Positions 54,580 through 63,552 of a DNA stretch of 64,000 bases are shown here, in pieces. Location of the stretch: contig NZ_MWOK01000008.1 in the NCBI RefSeq assembly GCF_012932145.1, positions 62,001-126,000 of the forward strand. The letters run 5' to 3'. How positions within the stretch are numbered: position 1 is the stretch's first letter; every line of letters starts with the position of its first letter. This DNA is from Acidovorax sp. SRB_14 (lineage in GTDB: Bacteria; Pseudomonadota; Gammaproteobacteria; Burkholderiales; Burkholderiaceae_C). The notes under the pieces are model-generated. The model did no database searches, had not been told where the DNA came from, and saw only the letters and a program-made list of their open reading frames with translations. Both the position numbers and the translations under genes were made by a program.

Positions 54580-55286
54580 TGTCTCAATTTGACCGTTGCA
54601 CCTCCACCGGAGGCCTGGGCCGCAATGCGGTGGTGGCCGGTGGGGTCGTGCTGGCCCATGCGGCAGCCCTGTGGGCGCTGCAGTCGGGCCTGGCGCGCCA
54701 CAGTCCCGAAATCATCGTGCCTGCCGAGGTGATCGCCGAGTTCGTCGCGCCTCCCGTGCCCGAAGTGCGGCAGCCGCCCACTCCACCAGCCCTACCAGCC
54801 CCGCCCACACCGCGCCCGGCCGTCGCGAAGAAGCCTACCCCCCGGCCCGCACCGGCGCCACTGGCCGTGGCCGACCCCGCATCCCATGCACCACCGGTTT
54901 CGGCACCCGAGCCCACGCCCGATCCAGTTCCCGCCCCGGCGGCTCCAACGGCCCCGGTGGCGCCTGTCGCAGCGCCGGCGCCCGCACCCGCCGCGCCGCC
55001 GCGGATCGAGCTGCCGTCGAGCAATGCGGCCTACCTGAACAACCCGGCCCCGAGCTACCCTGCCATCAGCAAGCGCATGGGTGAGCAGGGCAAGGTGCTG
55101 CTGCGCGTCTTCATCGACGAACAGGGCCGGCCGCAGAAGGTCGAAGTCAAGCAATCGAGCGGCTACGACCGGCTCGACCGCCAAGCCCAGGACGCCGTGG
55201 TGCGCTGGCGCTTCGTGCCGGGCAAACGGGGCGGCGTGCCCGAAGCCATGTGGAACCTGGTGCCCATCAATTTTGTTCTCGAATAA
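54579..55286 (+). CDS. tonB: TonB energy-transducing protein
   Basis: 235 aa. N-terminal membrane anchor (GGVVLAHAAALWALQSGLAR), a long Pro/Ala-rich spacer (about residues 55-140) and the C-terminal TonB domain with NPAPSYPAISKRMGEQGKVL and FVPGKRGG. It transmits energy to the siderophore and B12 receptors in this window. The start follows the repeat element and lacks a clear ribosome binding site. Operon with exbB and exbD. Confidence 0.94.
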   Translation: MSQFDRCTSTGGLGRNAVVAGGVVLAHAAALWALQSGLARHSPEIIVPAEVIAEFVAPPVPEVRQPPTPPALPAPPTPRPAVAKKPTPRPAPAPLAVADPASHAPPVSAPEPTPDPVPAPAAPTAPVAPVAAPAPAPAAPPRIELPSSNAAYLNNPAPSYPAISKRMGEQGKVLLRVFIDEQGRPQKVEVKQSSGYDRLDRQAQDAVVRWRFVPGKRGGVPEAMWNLVPINFVLE

Positions 55287-55301
55287 TTTTCAGGAGTTTT
55301 C

Positions 55302-56021
55302 ATGGAATCGCAATTTGGCATCGCCAACGTCTGGACCCAGGGTGACTTCGTCACGCGCTTTGTCGCCGTGCTGCTGCTGGCGATGTCGCTGGCCTCGTGG
55401 ATCGTCATCCTCGTCAAGGCGCTGGACATCATCCAATTCAAGAAGTACGCCCGCGCGGCGCAGAGCTTCTGGCACAGCGAAGACTTTGCGGCCGGCCTGG
55501 GCAAGCTCGGCGCCGACCCCGGCAACCCGTTTCGCCAGCTGGCGCTGGAAGGGCGCGAAGCCACGGCCCACCACCGCAACACCAAGGGCCAGCTGCACGA
55601 CAGCCTGGACGTGAGCGACTGGGTCACGGGCTGCCTGCGCAACTGCATCGACGAATTCACCGCGCGCCTGCAGTCGGGCCTGGCGATTCTGGCGTCGGTC
55701 GGCTCCACGGCGCCGTTCATCGGACTGTTCGGCACGGTGTGGGGCATCTACCACGCGCTGCTGGCCATCGGCACCTCGGGCCAGTCGACCATCGACAAGG
55801 TGGCCGGCCCGATCGGCGAGGCGCTGATCATGACCGCCCTGGGCCTGGCCGTGGCCATCCCCGCCGTGCTCGGCTACAACGCGCTGGTGCGCGGCAACAA
55901 GTCGGTGCTGATCCGCATGAACAGCTTTGCGCACGACCTGCATGCCTACTTCGTCACCGGCGCGCGCGTTTCTTCCAGCGGCGAAGCCGCCAGGGTGCTG
56001 CCGCTCAAGAAAGGGGCCTGA
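55302..56021 (+). CDS. exbB: ExbB proton-channel subunit
   Basis: 239 aa, MotA/TolQ/ExbB family with three transmembrane segments: LLLAMSLASWIVILVKALDI, GSTAPFIGLFGTVWGIYHAL and AVAIPAVLGYNALV. Drives TonB with ExbD. CAGGAG lies just before the ATG at 55302. Confidence 0.95.
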   Translation: MESQFGIANVWTQGDFVTRFVAVLLLAMSLASWIVILVKALDIIQFKKYARAAQSFWHSEDFAAGLGKLGADPGNPFRQLALEGREATAHHRNTKGQLHDSLDVSDWVTGCLRNCIDEFTARLQSGLAILASVGSTAPFIGLFGTVWGIYHALLAIGTSGQSTIDKVAGPIGEALIMTALGLAVAIPAVLGYNALVRGNKSVLIRMNSFAHDLHAYFVTGARVSSSGEAARVLPLKKGA

Positions 56022-56023
56022 GC

Positions 56024-56434
56024 ATGGCCTTCGGAACCCAGGATGAAGCCGACGAGGTGATGAACGAGATCAACATGACGCCGCTGGTCGACGTGATGCT
56101 GGTGCTGCTCATCATCTTCATCATCACCGTGCCGGTCATGAAGCACGCCGTCAACGTGGACCTGCCGCGCGCCGTGAACCAGCCCGAACTCATCAAGCCC
56201 GAGACGGTGCGCCTGAGCGTGGCCGTCGATGGCGGCTATTTCTGGAACGGCGCTTCCGTGCGCGACGAGGAGCTCGAAGGGCGCCTGAGGGCCGAGGCCG
56301 CCAAGGAACCCCAGCCCGACCTGCACATCAACGGCGACAAGGCCGTGCGCTACGAGCGCGTGGCCCAGGCCATGTCTGCAGCGCAACGCGCGGGCGTGCG
56401 CAAGATCGGTTTCGTGACCGAGCCCCAGCGCTGA
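56024..56434 (+). CDS. exbD: ExbD proton-channel subunit
   Basis: 136 aa. INMTPLVDVMLVLLIIFIIT is the single transmembrane helix with the essential Asp in PLVDVM; the periplasmic domain follows. Starts 2 bp after exbB and completes the TonB motor. Confidence 0.95.
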   Translation: MAFGTQDEADEVMNEINMTPLVDVMLVLLIIFIITVPVMKHAVNVDLPRAVNQPELIKPETVRLSVAVDGGYFWNGASVRDEELEGRLRAEAAKEPQPDLHINGDKAVRYERVAQAMSAAQRAGVRKIGFVTEPQR

Positions 56435-56518
56435 CAGGGGACCACGGACCTGCGCGCGATAGGCCTTCGATTGCGAACAACCACCCTTCAGAAATCACCG
56501 CACACCGCTCTCCGTCTT

Positions 56519-56740
56519 ATGCACGCCAGCCCCCCAGCGCTTCCTCCCGTTTGCCCCGCTGCACACGGCGACACTGGCATGGCCGACGGCCGTCCGGGCC
56601 AGGCCGGCATGCCTACCCCGGCGGTGACCGTGGACAGCCGGGACCTGCTGCAAGGCCAGAAAACCGTGGCCATTGCCCACAACGGCTGCATCTACCGCCT
56701 GCAGGCCACGCGCCAGGGCAAGCTGATACTGACGAAATAG
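56519..56740 (+). CDS. hemP: Hemin uptake protein HemP
   Basis: 73 aa. The C-terminal TVDSRDLLQGQKTVAIAHNG then CIYRLQATRQGKLILTK is the HemP signature. It acts in haem-iron uptake, often Fur-regulated, and its place behind tonB-exbBD fits. ATG at 56519 chosen; a TTG at 56471 would lengthen it by 16 codons. Confidence 0.87.
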   Translation: MHASPPALPPVCPAAHGDTGMADGRPGQAGMPTPAVTVDSRDLLQGQKTVAIAHNGCIYRLQATRQGKLILTK

Positions 56741-56847
56741 GTTTTTTCCATCGTGGGGCGACCCCGGCCGGGGCTCGAGCCCGCCGGGTCGTTTTGGCCA
56801 GCCCACCGATTTCCTGCGCGCCGCCAGGCTTTTTTCTCCCTCCCAAC

Positions 56848-56873
56848 AAAAAACCGGCGCTTGCCGGTTTTTG
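56848..56873. terminator. Bidirectional terminator between hemP and the GlcG gene
   Basis: AAACCGGC/GCCGGTTT stem at 56851-56858 and 56863-56870, with an A-run before it and TT after it. Confidence 0.85.
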
Positions 56874-56926
56874 GGTCATTTTGCGCTCCAGCCCTTGGTG
56901 GGTCAGCGCATGCAGCTATCAAAACA
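56873..56926 (-). repeat. Palindromic element downstream of hemP
   Basis: On the minus strand ATAGCTGCATGCGCTGACCC, then AAGGGCTGGAGCGCAAAATG. Degenerate copy. Confidence 0.55.
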
Positions 56927-56951
56927 ATATCAACGGCCCGCAGGCCGCGCT

Positions 56952-57359
56952 TCACAGCCCCAGTGCGGCAATGCCGGCACGCGCCACCTGGGCGTCTTCG
57001 GGCGCCTTGACGCCGCTCACGCCCACGGCGCCGATGCACTGGCCGTTGTGCATGATCGGCAGGCCACCTTCGAGCATGCCATCGATGGTCGGCGCGCTAA
57101 GGAACGCCGTGCGGCCGTTGTTGATCATGTCCTCGATGCCCTTGGTGTCGCGCCGGCCCAAGGCGGCGGTGCGCGCCTTGGCGGGCGCCACATGCGCCGA
57201 CAGCGGCGCGGCGCCGTCCAGGCGCTGCAGCGACAGCAGGTGCCCGCCCGCATCGACGATGGCAATGGTCACCGCCCACTGGTTTTGCAGGGCTTCGGCC
57301 TGGGCGGCGGCGGCGATGGTCTGGACGTCTGCCCATTCGAGTTCTACGGTATTTTTCAT
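56952..57359 (-). CDS. GlcG/HbpS-family protein (DUF336)
   Basis: 135 aa. AVTIAIVDAGGHLLSLQRLD and KARTAALGRRDT plus GGLPIMHNGQCIGAVGVSG are the family blocks. These proteins bind haem or cobalamin-like ligands or act in glycolate/propanediol operons; the role here is unknown. The start at 57359 (MKNTVELEWADVQT) is the family start. It converges with hemP. Confidence 0.88.
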   Translation of the reverse strand: MKNTVELEWADVQTIAAAAQAEALQNQWAVTIAIVDAGGHLLSLQRLDGAAPLSAHVAPAKARTAALGRRDTKGIEDMINNGRTAFLSAPTIDGMLEGGLPIMHNGQCIGAVGVSGVKAPEDAQVARAGIAALGL

Positions 57360-57570
57360 GCGTGCGAGGCCTTGTGGACCAGTGGGGGCCGTAAAGCCCG
57401 TGGTTAAAAGCGCCACAGCATACCCCTGCACCGCCATTGCGCTATGTCCGCCCAACGCAAAAGAACCCTTACCAAAAGTAGGCAACTGCACCCAGGTATT
57501 GCATAGCGGCCCGCCGTCACCACCTAGAATCCACGGGCCTGCGCTGTGCAGGTCACTCAGGAGAGACTTC

Positions 57571-58272
57571 ATGAACGACCGGGTAACGGCCCTCCACTCC
57601 TCTGCGGACACTGGCTACGGCATCTCGCAGGAACAGCGCCACAAGGTGCTGCGCAATACTTACTGGCTGCTCGCACTGAGCCTGCTGCCCACCGTGCTGG
57701 GCGCCTGGATCGGCGTGGCGACCGGCATCACGCAGTCGCTGCGCGGCGGCCTGGGCCTGATCGTCTTCATGGGCGGCGCCTTCGGCTTCATGTACGCCAT
57801 CGAAAAGACCAAAAACTCGGCCGCCGGCGTGCCCGTGCTGCTGGGCTTCACCTTCTTCATGGGCCTGATGCTCTCGCGCCTGATCGGCATGGTGCTGGGC
57901 TTCAAGAATGGCTCGGAACTCATCATGACGGCCATGGGCGGCACGGCTGGCGTGTTCTTCGTCATGGCGAGCATGGCCAGCGTGATCAAGCGCGACCTCT
58001 CGGGCATGGGCAAGTGGCTGTTCGTCGGCGCCCTGGTGCTGATGGTCGGCGCGGTCGTCAACGTATTTGTCGGCTCGTCGGCCGGCATGATGGCGATCTC
58101 GGTTGCCGCCATTGGCATCTTCAGCGCCTACATGCTGTACGACCTCAAGCAGATCCTCGACGGCGGCGAGACCAACTACATCAGCGCCACGCTGGCCCTG
58201 TACCTGGACATCTTCAACGTGTTCCAGAGCCTGCTGGCCCTGCTGGGCATCATGGGCGGCGAGCGCGAGTAA
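57571..58272 (+). CDS. Bax inhibitor-1/YccA-family membrane protein
   Basis: 233 aa, about seven transmembrane segments. SISAYMLYDLKQILDGGETN-like block (FSAYMLYDLKQILDGGETNY) and ALYLDIFNVFQSLLALLGIM are the family signature. YccA-type members modulate the FtsH protease; others leak calcium. AGGAGA at 57559 supports the ATG at 57571. Own terminator at 58297. Confidence 0.93.
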   Translation: MNDRVTALHSSADTGYGISQEQRHKVLRNTYWLLALSLLPTVLGAWIGVATGITQSLRGGLGLIVFMGGAFGFMYAIEKTKNSAAGVPVLLGFTFFMGLMLSRLIGMVLGFKNGSELIMTAMGGTAGVFFVMASMASVIKRDLSGMGKWLFVGALVLMVGAVVNVFVGSSAGMMAISVAAIGIFSAYMLYDLKQILDGGETNYISATLALYLDIFNVFQSLLALLGIMGGERE

Positions 58273-58296
58273 AACCCGGACTGCAGTCCCGCCAAG

Positions 58297-58319
58297 AAGG
58301 CCCCGCAAGGGGCCTTTTT
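58297..58319 (+). terminator. Rho-independent terminator after the Bax inhibitor-1 gene
   Basis: AAGGCCCC/GGGGCCTT with GCAA loop, then T-run ending at 58319. Confidence 0.92.
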
Positions 58320-58380
58320 CATGACCGAGCGCAAGCGATAGGGCTCAACCACCGCGCCCGTCTGCCGATAATGGAGGGAC

Positions 58381-58758
58381 ATGTTCCAGAAAGCCCCCTC
58401 CCTGCCGCAACGCAGCGCTGCCGCTGTGCTGGTCCTCTTGCTCGCCGGCTGCGATATTCCGGGGCTGGGCCCCGATCCGCGCATCGTCCAGCGCGAGGCC
58501 GAAGCCAAGGCCATTGGCGGCGCCTGCCGCCACGCGCTGCGCGGGCTCGAAGACTGCTACACGCTCAACCCCAAGTCGTCCAAGGCGGCGGTGTTTGCCG
58601 GCTGGAAAGACATGGACGGCTACATGCGCGAGAACAAGATCGAGGGCACGCCGTCGATGCTGGGCCAGGCCGACAAGCCTGGCAAGGCGGCGCGCGAAGA
58701 CGCCATCGAAACCGAACCGCGCGATCTGCGCAGCGCGAACAGCGCCCGCCGCAGCTGA
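58381..58758 (+). CDS. Small putative lipoprotein
   Basis: 125 aa, not recognised. Signal with lipobox LLLAGC at residues 20-25, then a short helical domain with GGACRHALRGLEDCYTLNPK (two Cys) and GWKDMDGYMRENKIEG. Probably anchored in the envelope. The ATG at 58381 gives a full-length signal peptide. Confidence 0.72.
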   Translation: MFQKAPSLPQRSAAAVLVLLLAGCDIPGLGPDPRIVQREAEAKAIGGACRHALRGLEDCYTLNPKSSKAAVFAGWKDMDGYMRENKIEGTPSMLGQADKPGKAAREDAIETEPRDLRSANSARRS

Positions 58759-58811
58759 AGCGCGCCAGCGGGCGGCGGCGCGGGTGCCCGCTCTGCCCTC
58801 CGCCCCCGCGC

Positions 58812-60245
58812 TCAGGCGCGCTCGAACACCGCCATGCTCTCCACATGCGCCGTGTGCGGGAACATGTTGACCATGCCCGCCGCCGTGCAGCGGTAACCGC
58901 CTAGGTGCACCAGCAGGCCGGCATCGCGCGCCAGCGTGGCGGGGTTGCAGCTGACGTAGACAATGCGCTTCGGCGGCGTCCAGCCATCAAAGCCCACGGG
59001 CAGCGGGGCCGCCCCTTCGGCGCCGATGCGCGACTGCTCCAGGTCGGCCAGCGCCTTGGCCAGCGCAAAAGCGCCCTCGCGCGGCGGATCGACCAGCCAC
59101 TTGTCGGCCGCGCCATCGGCGACCAGCATTTCGGGCGTCATCTCGAACAGGTTGCGAGCTACAAAATCAGTAGCTGCCAGCGCTTTACCACCGTGCGTTT
59201 GGGCCTGATTGGAGGCATAGTTCTCGCGCGAGCGCGCCACCAGGGTCTCGCTGCCCTCGATGCCCAGCACCTCGCGCGCCTGCGTCGCCAGCGGCAGCGT
59301 GAAGTTGCCCAGGCCGCAGAACCAGTCGATCACGCGCTCGGTTTTTTGCACATCGAGCAGGCGCAGCGCGCGCGACACCAGCACGCGGTTGATCTGTGGG
59401 TTGACCTGGGTGAAATCGGTCGGCTTGAACGGCATCGTGATGCCGAACTCGGGCAGCGCATACGACAGCTGCGCCCCGCCCTCGTCGAGCAGCTTCACCG
59501 TCTCCGGCCCCTTGGACTGCAGCCACCACTGCACGCCGTGCGCGGCGGCAAACGTGCGCAGGCGCGCCAGATCGTCGGCCGACAGGGGTTCGAGGTGGCG
59601 CAGCACCAGGGCGGTGACGCTGTCGCCGCAGGCCAGCTCGATCTGCGGGCAGGTGTCGCGCGCGTCCATGGAAGCGATCAGCGCCCGCAGCGGCATCAGC
59701 ATGCGGCTCACGTGCGACGGCAGCACCGGGCAGACCTGCATGTCGGCCACATAGCGGCTCTTGCGCTCGTGGAAACCGACCAGCACCGTGCCCTTCTTGA
59801 CCACGTGGCGCACCGACAGGCGTGCCCGGTAGCGGTATCCCCAGGCGGGGCCTTCGATGGGGCGCAGCAGCATCTCGGGCTTGACCTTGCCCAGGTGCCA
59901 CAGGTTGTCTTCGAGCGCGCGCTGCTTGACCGCCACCTGGGCGCCCACGTGCAGGTGCTGCATCTTGCAGCCGCCGCAGGCGCCCGCGTGCAGGCCAAAG
60001 TGCGGGCACCCCGGGCGCACGCGCTGGGGCGACTCGCGGTGGACGGCCGTCAGGCTGGCCTGCTCCCAATTGTTCTTGCGCTTGTGGGTGTGGGCCGTGA
60101 TCCACTCGAACGGCAGTGCGCCGTCGATGAAGACCACCTTGCCGTCCGGCCTGTGCGCCACGCCCTGCGCGTCCAGGTCCACGGATTCCACCTGCAGCCA
60201 GTCGCTCGGGTAAGGGGTTTGTTTGTCGTTCAGATCATCGCTCAT
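58812..60245 (-). CDS. rlmD: 23S rRNA (uracil-1939-C5)-methyltransferase RlmD
   Basis: 477 aa. N-terminal TRAM-like region, [4Fe-4S] cysteines in [19 protein letters not shown] and a later [11 protein letters not shown] fold with [16 protein letters not shown] and the catalytic Cys in [12 protein letters not shown]. After [18 protein letters not shown] the stretch [17 protein letters not shown] is encoded by an antisense copy of the palindromic element; E. coli RlmD has only a short loop there. The rest aligns normally with the family. Confidence 0.95.
   Translation of the reverse strand: MSDDLNDKQTPYPSDWLQVESVDLDAQGVAHRPDGKVVFIDGALPFEWITAHTHKRKNNWEQASLTAVHRESPQRVRPGCPHFGLHAGACGGCKMQHLHVGAQVAVKQRALEDNLWHLGKVKPEMLLRPIEGPAWGYRYRARLSVRHVVKKGTVLVGFHERKSRYVADMQVCPVLPSHVSRMLMPLRALIASMDARDTCPQIELACGDSVTALVLRHLEPLSADDLARLRTFAAAHGVQWWLQSKGPETVKLLDEGGAQLSYALPEFGITMPFKPTDFTQVNPQINRVLVSRALRLLDVQKTERVIDWFCGLGNFTLPLATQAREVLGIEGSETLVARSRENYASNQAQTHGGKALAATDFVARNLFEMTPEMLVADGAADKWLVDPPREGAFALAKALADLEQSRIGAEGAAPLPVGFDGWTPPKRIVYVSCNPATLARDAGLLVHLGGYRCTAAGMVNMFPHTAHVESMAVFERA
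59160..59216 (+). repeat. Palindromic element, copy inside rlmD
   Basis: Core AGCTGCCAGCGCTTT then CCGTGCGTTTGGGCCTGATT. Antisense and in frame in rlmD, same frame as the cobU copy, giving [12 protein letters not shown]. Confidence 0.78.
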
Positions 60246-60287
60246 GCCCCGATTGTCTCAGGCCCGAAAGGCCCGCGCAGCGGGAGT

Positions 60288-60602
60288 TCAGGCGCCGTTG
60301 CGGCGCACCGGTGCCGCCCCGCGCCCAGGGCGTGCCGGCACCGCGCTCGCCCCGCTGCGCGGCGGCAACTGGCGTATTTCACGCTCACAGCCATGCGAAT
60401 CCAGCGAGAACACCAGCGTGCCGCCGGGTGCAACGGCCGGCAGGGTTTCGTGCAGCGGGCGCGACAGATCCACGGGCGGTTCGGGCGCGCGGTAGACGAG
60501 CTGCTGCCCCGGTCCGTAAACCAGGTAGCAGGCGGCGTGGGCGGCGGGTGCCGCCAGGCCGAGCCACAGGATGGCAGCGGTCAAAGTGAGGGTTTTCTTC
60601 AT
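60288..60602 (-). CDS. Small secreted protein of unknown function
   Basis: 104 aa. Signal peptide MKKTLTLTAAILWLGLAAP with cleavage near AHAAC, then YLVYGPGQQLVYRAPEPPVD and LVFSLDSHGCEREI. Not recognised; conserved-looking small exported protein. The ATG at 60602 begins the signal peptide. Confidence 0.7.
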   Translation of the reverse strand: MKKTLTLTAAILWLGLAAPAAHAACYLVYGPGQQLVYRAPEPPVDLSRPLHETLPAVAPGGTLVFSLDSHGCEREIRQLPPRSGASAVPARPGRGAAPVRRNGA

Positions 60603-60734
60603 GCGGGTCTCCGGGCCGGTGACCGGCCTGGAGACCATTATGCGTATGCCCCGACCGCCGCAGGCGACATCGCCACGCTGGCACAGCCGCCGGGGGCGCA
60701 CCCTCCCCCGGCGCGCCTCAGCCGGCGTACTGGT

Positions 60735-61025
60735 TCACGTGCGAAATGCGCGGGACGGGTAGGCCAGCACCGACTCGCCCTTGCCCCGGTTCCCGTCCTC
60801 GCTCAGCGCATCCGCGGAAGCGGGAACCACCATGGAGGGCGAATGCAGTGCGCTGAGGATTTCTTCCTCGATGCGCACGATGCGCTGCGCGTACATCTTG
60901 GCCAATGCCGCATGGTGCTCTGCCGCGGCCTGGTGCTCGACCCGAGCGACGTTGGCCTCTTCCAGGTATTCACGCGAGCGACGCAGGTGGGTGTCGCGGC
61001 GGTGCTCAAAGAAACGGAACCCCAT
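60735..61025 (-). CDS. Small coiled-coil hypothetical protein
   Basis: 96 aa. The central stretch YLEEANVARVEHQAAAEHHA then ALAKMYAQRIVRIEEEILSA looks helical and coiled-coil-like; no known domain. GGGAGGTTTGCC precedes the ATG. Function unknown. About 270 bp with no recognisable gene separates it from the nuclease gene upstream (61026-61296). Confidence 0.6.
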   Translation of the reverse strand: MGFRFFEHRRDTHLRRSREYLEEANVARVEHQAAAEHHAALAKMYAQRIVRIEEEILSALHSPSMVVPASADALSEDGNRGKGESVLAYPSRAFRT

Positions 61026-61296
61026 GGCAAACCTCCCTTGGCAAAGTGAACCGGGTTGTGAGCAGACTTCCCAAACGCTTGCACCGCGGGGATCTGCCCC
61101 GCACGCATGATCCTCCCAAATTGGGTGCGGCGTCCAGATGGGTTACCGCAGCCGTGTGCAACGCGGCACCCGCACTCCGTGGAATGCGGCCTGCACTCCT
61201 GCAACGCCAAAACATGGTGCATGGCGGCGCCCACCCAAGCCCAACGCCCGTGCCGCACAGGGCGGCACGGTGCTGCCTGGGCGTCCCCCGCAGGCG

Positions 61297-62268
61297 TCAT
61301 CCGCGCGGGTACACCCCTGGCAAAAACTCGATCCCCGTGCGCCGCACCAGCTCTTCATAGCTGATCGGCTGCGCAGCCCGCGTGGCGTTGTCGTTGCGAT
61401 GCCAGTGCACCCAGGCACGGTTCCGGTCTTCGTCGTAGACGAGCTTGAACAAATAGCGTGGCACGCGCACATTCCCCGGGCCGATGCCCTGGCTTTCATC
61501 AATGCTGGGCAGGAAGACCGGGCCGGTGATGACGTACACATCCCCGCTTGCCTTGGCCGCATATTTTCGGGTGGCGGCCTCGACCGACACCCTCCAGGCG
61601 CCCTGGTTGTGTTGGGGCGCCTGGGGCACTATGTTGGCCAGCGAAAAGCTCTGCGCCATCGCCTGCGCCGTGGGCATGTTGCCGGCCGGGGCCATGTGGC
61701 CGCGATCGAAGCCGCTGCCCTTGTAATCGTCGAGCGTGGCCCGCTCTGCAGGGCGCAGCCGGGCATCGGCGAAAAACCGGTTGGTGCGCACCTCGTCGGC
61801 ATCCGCGACCGCGGCCCGATTGAGCTTTTCTGCGACATACACCGGTGTTTTGCTGGCGCCCGAATGGAGGATGGCAAAGGCGTCGTAGCACAGTGCCCGC
61901 TGCGTGGGCTGAGGCGCGAGCACGGGCGGCCTTCCGTTCGCAAAAAACTGCCGGCACGCCGCAAAATCTCCTGACGCGTTGCGCTGATGGCCGGAGCCAA
62001 CGCGGGACACACGCTGGTGGTTCTGCTTTGGCGTGCCGAGTTCTCTGACCAGTTGTTCCAGCTCGCGGCCTTCCTGCAGCAGGCGGTCGGCACAGGAACT
62101 CACCGATAGCCCCACTGCCGCGAGCAGCAGCGCAAAAATTCGGCGGTGTTTGGAGGGACGGCGGATGCGCTGGGACGTTTTGCGCGTTTTACTTGTTTTG
62201 GCGGACGGCACGGATTCGGAAAACTCTTTCACCAAGCGAACACGCGGCGCCCCGCATTGCGGGGACAC
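61297..62268 (-). CDS. DNA/RNA non-specific endonuclease (NUC family)
   Basis: 323 aa. SGFDRGHMAPAGNMPTAQAM contains the DRGH catalytic motif of beta-beta-alpha-metal nucleases, and NIVPQAPQHNQGAWRVSVE holds the metal Asn. A hydrophobic stretch IFALLLAAVGLSVSSCADR (about residues 44-62) with a Cys looks like a lipoprotein or export signal, so the true start may be a later in-frame codon than 62268. Confidence 0.87.
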   Translation of the reverse strand: MSPQCGAPRVRLVKEFSESVPSAKTSKTRKTSQRIRRPSKHRRIFALLLAAVGLSVSSCADRLLQEGRELEQLVRELGTPKQNHQRVSRVGSGHQRNASGDFAACRQFFANGRPPVLAPQPTQRALCYDAFAILHSGASKTPVYVAEKLNRAAVADADEVRTNRFFADARLRPAERATLDDYKGSGFDRGHMAPAGNMPTAQAMAQSFSLANIVPQAPQHNQGAWRVSVEAATRKYAAKASGDVYVITGPVFLPSIDESQGIGPGNVRVPRYLFKLVYDEDRNRAWVHWHRNDNATRAAQPISYEELVRRTGIEFLPGVYPRG

Positions 62269-62507
62269 CGGTGGGAGGACAAAGGGAGGGGGCGTGGGCC
62301 GGCGCCAGACCTGCGGCGGTGGGCTGCCGCGCAGCCCACAGGGTGTGCGCAGGACTCAAACAGGCGCCGGATGGGATGGTGTGGCGCCATCTCCCCGGCA
62401 TGCAACAGGCGGGTGGCTGGACTGGGCCCCACTGGGCGGCAACCCACAAAATCTGGCTTGAACAATCGCGAAGCAAAGTGCAGGGGCTTCGCCCCGGTCG
62501 GCAGAAA

Positions 62508-62543
62508 GAAAAACGGGCTAGCTCTTGGAAGAGCTAACCCGTT
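62508..62543 (-). terminator. Terminator after tRNA-Pro
   Basis: Arms AACGGGCTAGCTC (62512-62524) and GAGCTAACCCGTT (62531-62543), one mismatch, 6-nt loop; exits on the minus strand into TTTTTCTTTC. The rest of 62269-62559 holds nothing recognised. Confidence 0.88.
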
Positions 62544-62559
62544 GGTTTCTTTAGATCAA

Positions 62560-62636
62560 TGGTCGGCGTGAAAGGATTCGAACCTTCGACCCCTTGCACC
62601 CCATGCAAGTGCGCTACCAGGCTGCGCCACACGCCG
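62560..62636 (-). tRNA. tRNA-Pro (anticodon GGG)
   Basis: 77 nt with encoded CCA. Acceptor CGGCGTG pairs with CACGCCG; anticodon stem CTTGC/GCAAG with loop ATGGGGT gives GGG; T arm GGTTCGAATCC. Reads CCC/CCU. Confidence 0.97.
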
Positions 62637-62665
62637 ACAAGCTTTAGATTATATGCTGAAAATAT

Positions 62666-63082
62666 TCACTGATCGGAAAGAAGTGAACGGATTTCAAACA
62701 ATTCCTGCCGTACCCTGCCCATGTCGCCCCACACCGGCGCGCTGTAGCCTGCGTTGTCCGGTGGTGCCAACTGGATCACCGGCACATCGTGCTCTGCCAA
62801 CGCAGGCTGCAGGGCCTCGTGCATGCGCGTGGGGGAGGTGTCCTGCAGTTGGTTGCGCGCCCCGCTGATGGTGAAGCCCTGTTCGTACAGCAGGTCGCGG
62901 ATGCGGCGGATCATCAGCACCTCGTGGTGTTGGTAATAGCGCCGGTTGCCGCGCCGCTTCATGGGCCGCAGCTGGGTGAACTCCTGTTCCCAATAGCGCA
63001 GCACGTGCGGCTTCACGCCGCACAGCTCGGCGACTTCACCGATCGTGAAATAGCGCTTGGCAGGGATGGAAGGAAGCGGCAT
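62666..63082 (-). CDS. MerR-family regulator downstream of ihfA
   Basis: 138 aa. YFTIGEVAELCGVKPHVLRY (HTH, residues 11-30), WEQEFTQLRPMKRRGNRRYY, then IRRIRDLLYEQGFTISGARNQL. No metal-binding cysteines, so it belongs to the group found after ihfA in beta-proteobacteria. The ATG at 63082 gives the usual short N terminus. Confidence 0.9.
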   Translation of the reverse strand: MPLPSIPAKRYFTIGEVAELCGVKPHVLRYWEQEFTQLRPMKRRGNRRYYQHHEVLMIRRIRDLLYEQGFTISGARNQLQDTSPTRMHEALQPALAEHDVPVIQLAPPDNAGYSAPVWGDMGRVRQELFEIRSLLSDQ

Positions 63083-63204
63083 ACCGGGGGAGCGAGGTAG
63101 GGGAAAGTCAGTGCGAAAGAAGCAGGCAGTGGCCAAGGGTAGCGCAGCCGCGCCGCGGCAGCCATGGGGTTGCAACCATTGCGCGCCCGGCCGCCCCCTG
63201 GCAG

Positions 63205-63552
63205 TCACGCACCTGCGGGGCTCTGGATCTGCTCTTTGAGCTTGCTGCTGGCGTGGAAGGTGACCACGCGGCGGGCCCCGATCGGAATGGCTTCGCCCGT
63301 GCGCGGGTTGCGTCCGGGGCGCGGCGCCTTGGTGCGGATCTGGAAATTGCCAAATCCGGACAGCTTCACATCCGCGCCTTCGACCAGGCGCTGGGCGATC
63401 AGGTCAAAGAACGCATCGACCATGTCCTTGGACTCGCGCTTGTTCAACCCGATGTGGTCAAACAACAGGTCGGCCAGCTGCGCCTTGGTCAGCGTCGGCG
63501 TGTCCAGGCTTTCTACGGCAAATTCGATCACGTCGTTGCTCCGGTTGCTCAT
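63205..63552 (-). CDS. ihfA: Integration host factor alpha subunit
   Basis: 115 aa. TLTKAQLADLLFDHIGLNKR, DAFFDLIAQRLVEGADVKLS, GFGNFQIRTKAPRPGRNPRT with the DNA-intercalating Pro in the beta arm. The ATG at 63552 overlaps the pheT stop by one base, so it is translated from the pheT message. Confidence 0.95.
   Translation of the reverse strand: MSNRSNDVIEFAVESLDTPTLTKAQLADLLFDHIGLNKRESKDMVDAFFDLIAQRLVEGADVKLSGFGNFQIRTKAPRPGRNPRTGEAIPIGARRVVTFHASSKLKEQIQSPAGA

Noticed and set aside
54755-55010. Pro/Ala repeat region as a possible DNA repeat
   Set aside because: It is the normal TonB spacer coded by varied Pro/Ala codons.
57360-57570. Possible extra palindromic-element copy near 57400 (AAAAGCGCCACAGCATA)
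   Set aside because: Only a short part resembles the consensus and the second arm is missing.
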